Source of the DNA: Emiliania huxleyi CCMP1516
Lineage: Eukaryota; Haptophyta; Isochrysidales; Noelaerhabdaceae
DNA: 64,000 nt
Direction of reading: 5' to 3'
Assembly: GCF_000372725.1 (NCBI RefSeq)
Contig: NW_005201381.1
Span: 300,338-364,337, forward strand
The notes beneath the pieces were generated by a model. The model was not told the DNA's origin, did no database searches, and worked only from the letters and a program-made list of their open reading frames with translations. Each line of letters opens with the position of its first letter. The stretch's first letter is position 1. Shown piece after piece: positions 62,232 through 64,000 of the stretch. Made by a program: the position numbers and the translations under genes.

Positions 62232-63290
62232 ATGGTCGTTCACCTTGCGCCCCGTCAGCCGCGTGGCATTGATTCGCTGGTCTCACCGCGTCAATCGTTT
62301 GTTTACAGGTCTACCACTCGAGCCTCAACGGCACGGAGACCGAGGTTGCCTGCGGCTGTGCGATCCTGCCCCTCAAGACGAGCATCCGCGGGCCTGCCGA
62401 GTCGGCGGCAGAAGGTGCACTCCGCCGTCCGGCGCCTGCCGCCGGCTCAGCCTTTCCGCAGTCAGCCTCGCCGGGCCGCAGGTGAGGAAGATATCGTCGA
62501 CGAGACGCTCGGTTACTTCAAAGCCAACGTCCTCTTCAAGCACTTTGAGGTGAAGGGCGCGGCGGACCGAACTCTAATCTACCTGACGCTCTACACGACG
62601 CAGTGCCTGAAACGGCTGGAGACGTGCCCGACGCAGGTGCCACACTCCGCGCCGCTCCCACGCGCTGTGCCGCCACGGGCCGCGCGACGGGGTCACAGCT
62701 CGCTCAGACGCATCGTACCTGCGCTCTTGGGCCCTTGGCCGCACTGCAGCGACACACCATCCACGCTCTCGGGGACCGGGCGCCGCCGCCACGCAGACGG
62801 ACGGCGTCAAGGCGCTGACGGCGCTGGCGCACGAGGCCTTCAGTGCGCCGGGCGAGCCGCGCTTCGCCCTCGCCTCCTTCTTCCCCGCCGGAGCAAGCCC
62901 GGCAGAGCTCGGTGCGCAACGCCACCTCCCGGCCCCGGAGGGTCGGACGCGGGCGGGTCGGCGCTGTTGGCGGCGCTGTGATCGGCCTGTCCCCACCGCC
63001 GCCTGCGCATCGCGTCTCCCCGAGTAGCCGCCCACTCTTCCGACCGCCGAAGAGTCCCCCGCGCCGGATCGCAGACCTCTGCCGCGCGTACCTCAAGCAA
63101 GCGCGAGAGGAGCTGGGCCGGCGGCTGGCTCTGAAGGTTGCTGCGACGCACCCCGCGCATCCCGCCCACTCCACCCCCCTGACCGCGACTCCGACCCCTC
63201 CCCTCTCCCGAGGTTTACGGCGACAACGGCCCGCCCTCAAAGCTGTGGATCGCCTTTTCGAAGCGCAAGTTTATGAACAAGGCGTTGTGA
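62232..63290 (+). CDS. ARPC3: Arp2/3 complex subunit 3 (p21-ARC)
   Basis: Six exons, 62232-62234 (ATG only), 62309-62414, 62482-62636, 62797-62911, 63075-63136 and 63213-63290, give 172 residues in frame; human ARPC3 has 178. All five introns are GT-AG. ARPC3 is one of the seven subunits of the complex that nucleates branched actin. Conserved stretches: VYHSSLNGTETEVACGCAIL, then PLKTSIRGPA, EEDIVDETLGYFKANVLFKH, EVKGAADRTLIYLTLYTTQC, LCRAYLKQAREELGRRLALK, and the C-terminus PSKLWIAFSKRKFMNKAL. A first exon that holds only the start codon is unusual but follows directly from the splice sites (ATG followed by GTCGTT, acceptor TTTACAG). Confidence 0.94.
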
Positions 63291-63593
63291 GATGTGGGTC
63301 ATGATGTGCGAGTCCGAGACTGAGAGAGCACTTGAGAGAGCGGCAGAGCGCCTGCTGCGGTGCCGGTGGGCCCTCAGCCCGCGAACTCTGTGTGTGTACC
63401 GCGCCGGCGGCCGCTTGTGTGAAACGATAAAATGAATAGGGCCGACAAAACTGTCAACTCGCGACGCCAGGGGCCGCAGGCGTGGCCGCGTTGCGATGGG
63501 AAGCTCTGCCCTGGCGGGAACCGCGCGTGCCGCCTCGCCGCCATCCGCCAGCAGTTGAAGCAGCACATCGCCGTGCGCCGAGCCACATCCCTG
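63291..63593. other. Intergenic region between convergent genes
   Basis: No gene seen. Confidence 0.4.
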
Positions 63594-64000
63594 CTACATC
63601 CACGTGGCAGCGGCCGCGACGATGCTGGCCAACGAGAAGAGCAGTAGCGCCGCGCGCGCGGACCGCGCAGGCAGGGAGAGGTGCCCATCGCTGTTGAGAG
63701 CGGCGGCAAGGCCGGTGAGCAGAAAGAGGGCGGCGGGAATGGCAGCGGCCGGGAGCAGCCGGCCAGACACCTCAAGCTTTCTCTGGCCGTCCGCAGCGCC
63801 GGTGGCCGAGATCGTGCCCAGCGGCACCCAGCGGCCGAGCGCGCCGATTGCGAGGAGCGGCGCCTGCCAGCCCGTGTGCTCGGCATCGATGGTGACGTAC
63901 GCGAGCACGCCCACCTGAGAGCGAGGGCGCGGGCACGCGTGGGCCCCGAAGGCGTACGAGAGCTTCTCGGAGGCGTCTCGGAACGTCTCCACCTCGTGCT
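63594..64000 (-). CDS. Membrane protein, C-terminal part; runs off the window
   Basis: An open frame enters from the right edge (ETFRDASEKLSYAFGAHAC) and ends at 63594. It contains VLAYVTIDAEHTGWQAPLLA, a polar part, and two hydrophobic helices near the C-terminus (AAAIPAALFLLTGLAAAL and ARAALLLFSLASIVAAAATW). An acceptor-like CTCTCAG at about 63915-63921 may mark an exon start. No family is recognised. The 5' part is outside the window. Confidence 0.5.
   Translation of the reverse strand, partial: HEVETFRDASEKLSYAFGAHACPRPRSQVGVLAYVTIDAEHTGWQAPLLAIGALGRWVPLGTISATGAADGQRKLEVSGRLLPAAAIPAALFLLTGLAAALNSDGHLSLPARSARAALLLFSLASIVAAAATWM

Overview
The window is a very GC-rich piece of a eukaryotic nuclear genome. 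Genes lie on both strands, are rich in introns, and are separated by repeats. Two runs of N (498 and exactly 100 bases) show it comes from a draft scaffold. Several traits point to a haptophyte alga such as Emiliania or a relative: Pro-rich LRR surface proteins, introns filled with minisatellites or CCCTAA-type telomere-like repeats, and many GC-AG introns. The lineage is an inference; a pelagophyte is the main alternative. In-frame ATG was required for starts wherever possible.

Layout. 0-1.4 kb: end of a Pro-rich LRR membrane protein. 1.4-7.7 kb: repeats, two MITE-like elements and one uncertain gene on the minus strand. 7.9-12.7 kb: a CAP-Gly protein and an eight-exon alanine aminotransferase. 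13-23 kb: repeat-dense, with nested DNA transposons whose insertions can be read against an uninterrupted sister copy, plus a methyltransferase-like gene on the minus strand. 23.1-33.2 kb: one very long surface-protein gene (Pro-rich stalk, Ig-like and dockerin-like parts, one membrane helix, long tail), split by an assembly gap. 33.8-43.5 kb: a 5'-truncated cation-efflux gene, an aldo-keto reductase, a thioredoxin-TPR gene and much repeat DNA. 44.1-49.7 kb: an OB/UBA/tandem-BRCT gene, an Mpv17-like gene and a small gene. 50-57.6 kb: an ankyrin/U-box gene, a sideroflexin and two low-complexity genes. 57.7-64 kb: a truncated transposon copy, a split ORF, an intact 654-residue membrane/Cys-His ORF, ARPC3, and the edge of a membrane-protein gene.

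The genes do not form a pathway. Most recognisable ones are housekeeping genes: amino-acid metabolism, the Arp2/3 complex, mitochondrial carriers and redox, DNA repair and ubiquitin.

The most striking signal is in the introns. I resolved 37 introns by frame, homology and splice dinucleotides. About half start with GC. In 34 of 37 the downstream exon begins with G. In 23 of 37 the intron's first two bases equal the first two bases of the next exon. In about ten cases this match extends to an 11-28 base direct repeat, so the intron begins with a copy of the next exon and is then filled with a minisatellite. Several introns in the 23-27 kb gene are also homologous to one another. Together these look like traces of recent intron gain by local duplication or insertion. 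All junctions are read by eye and need transcript support.
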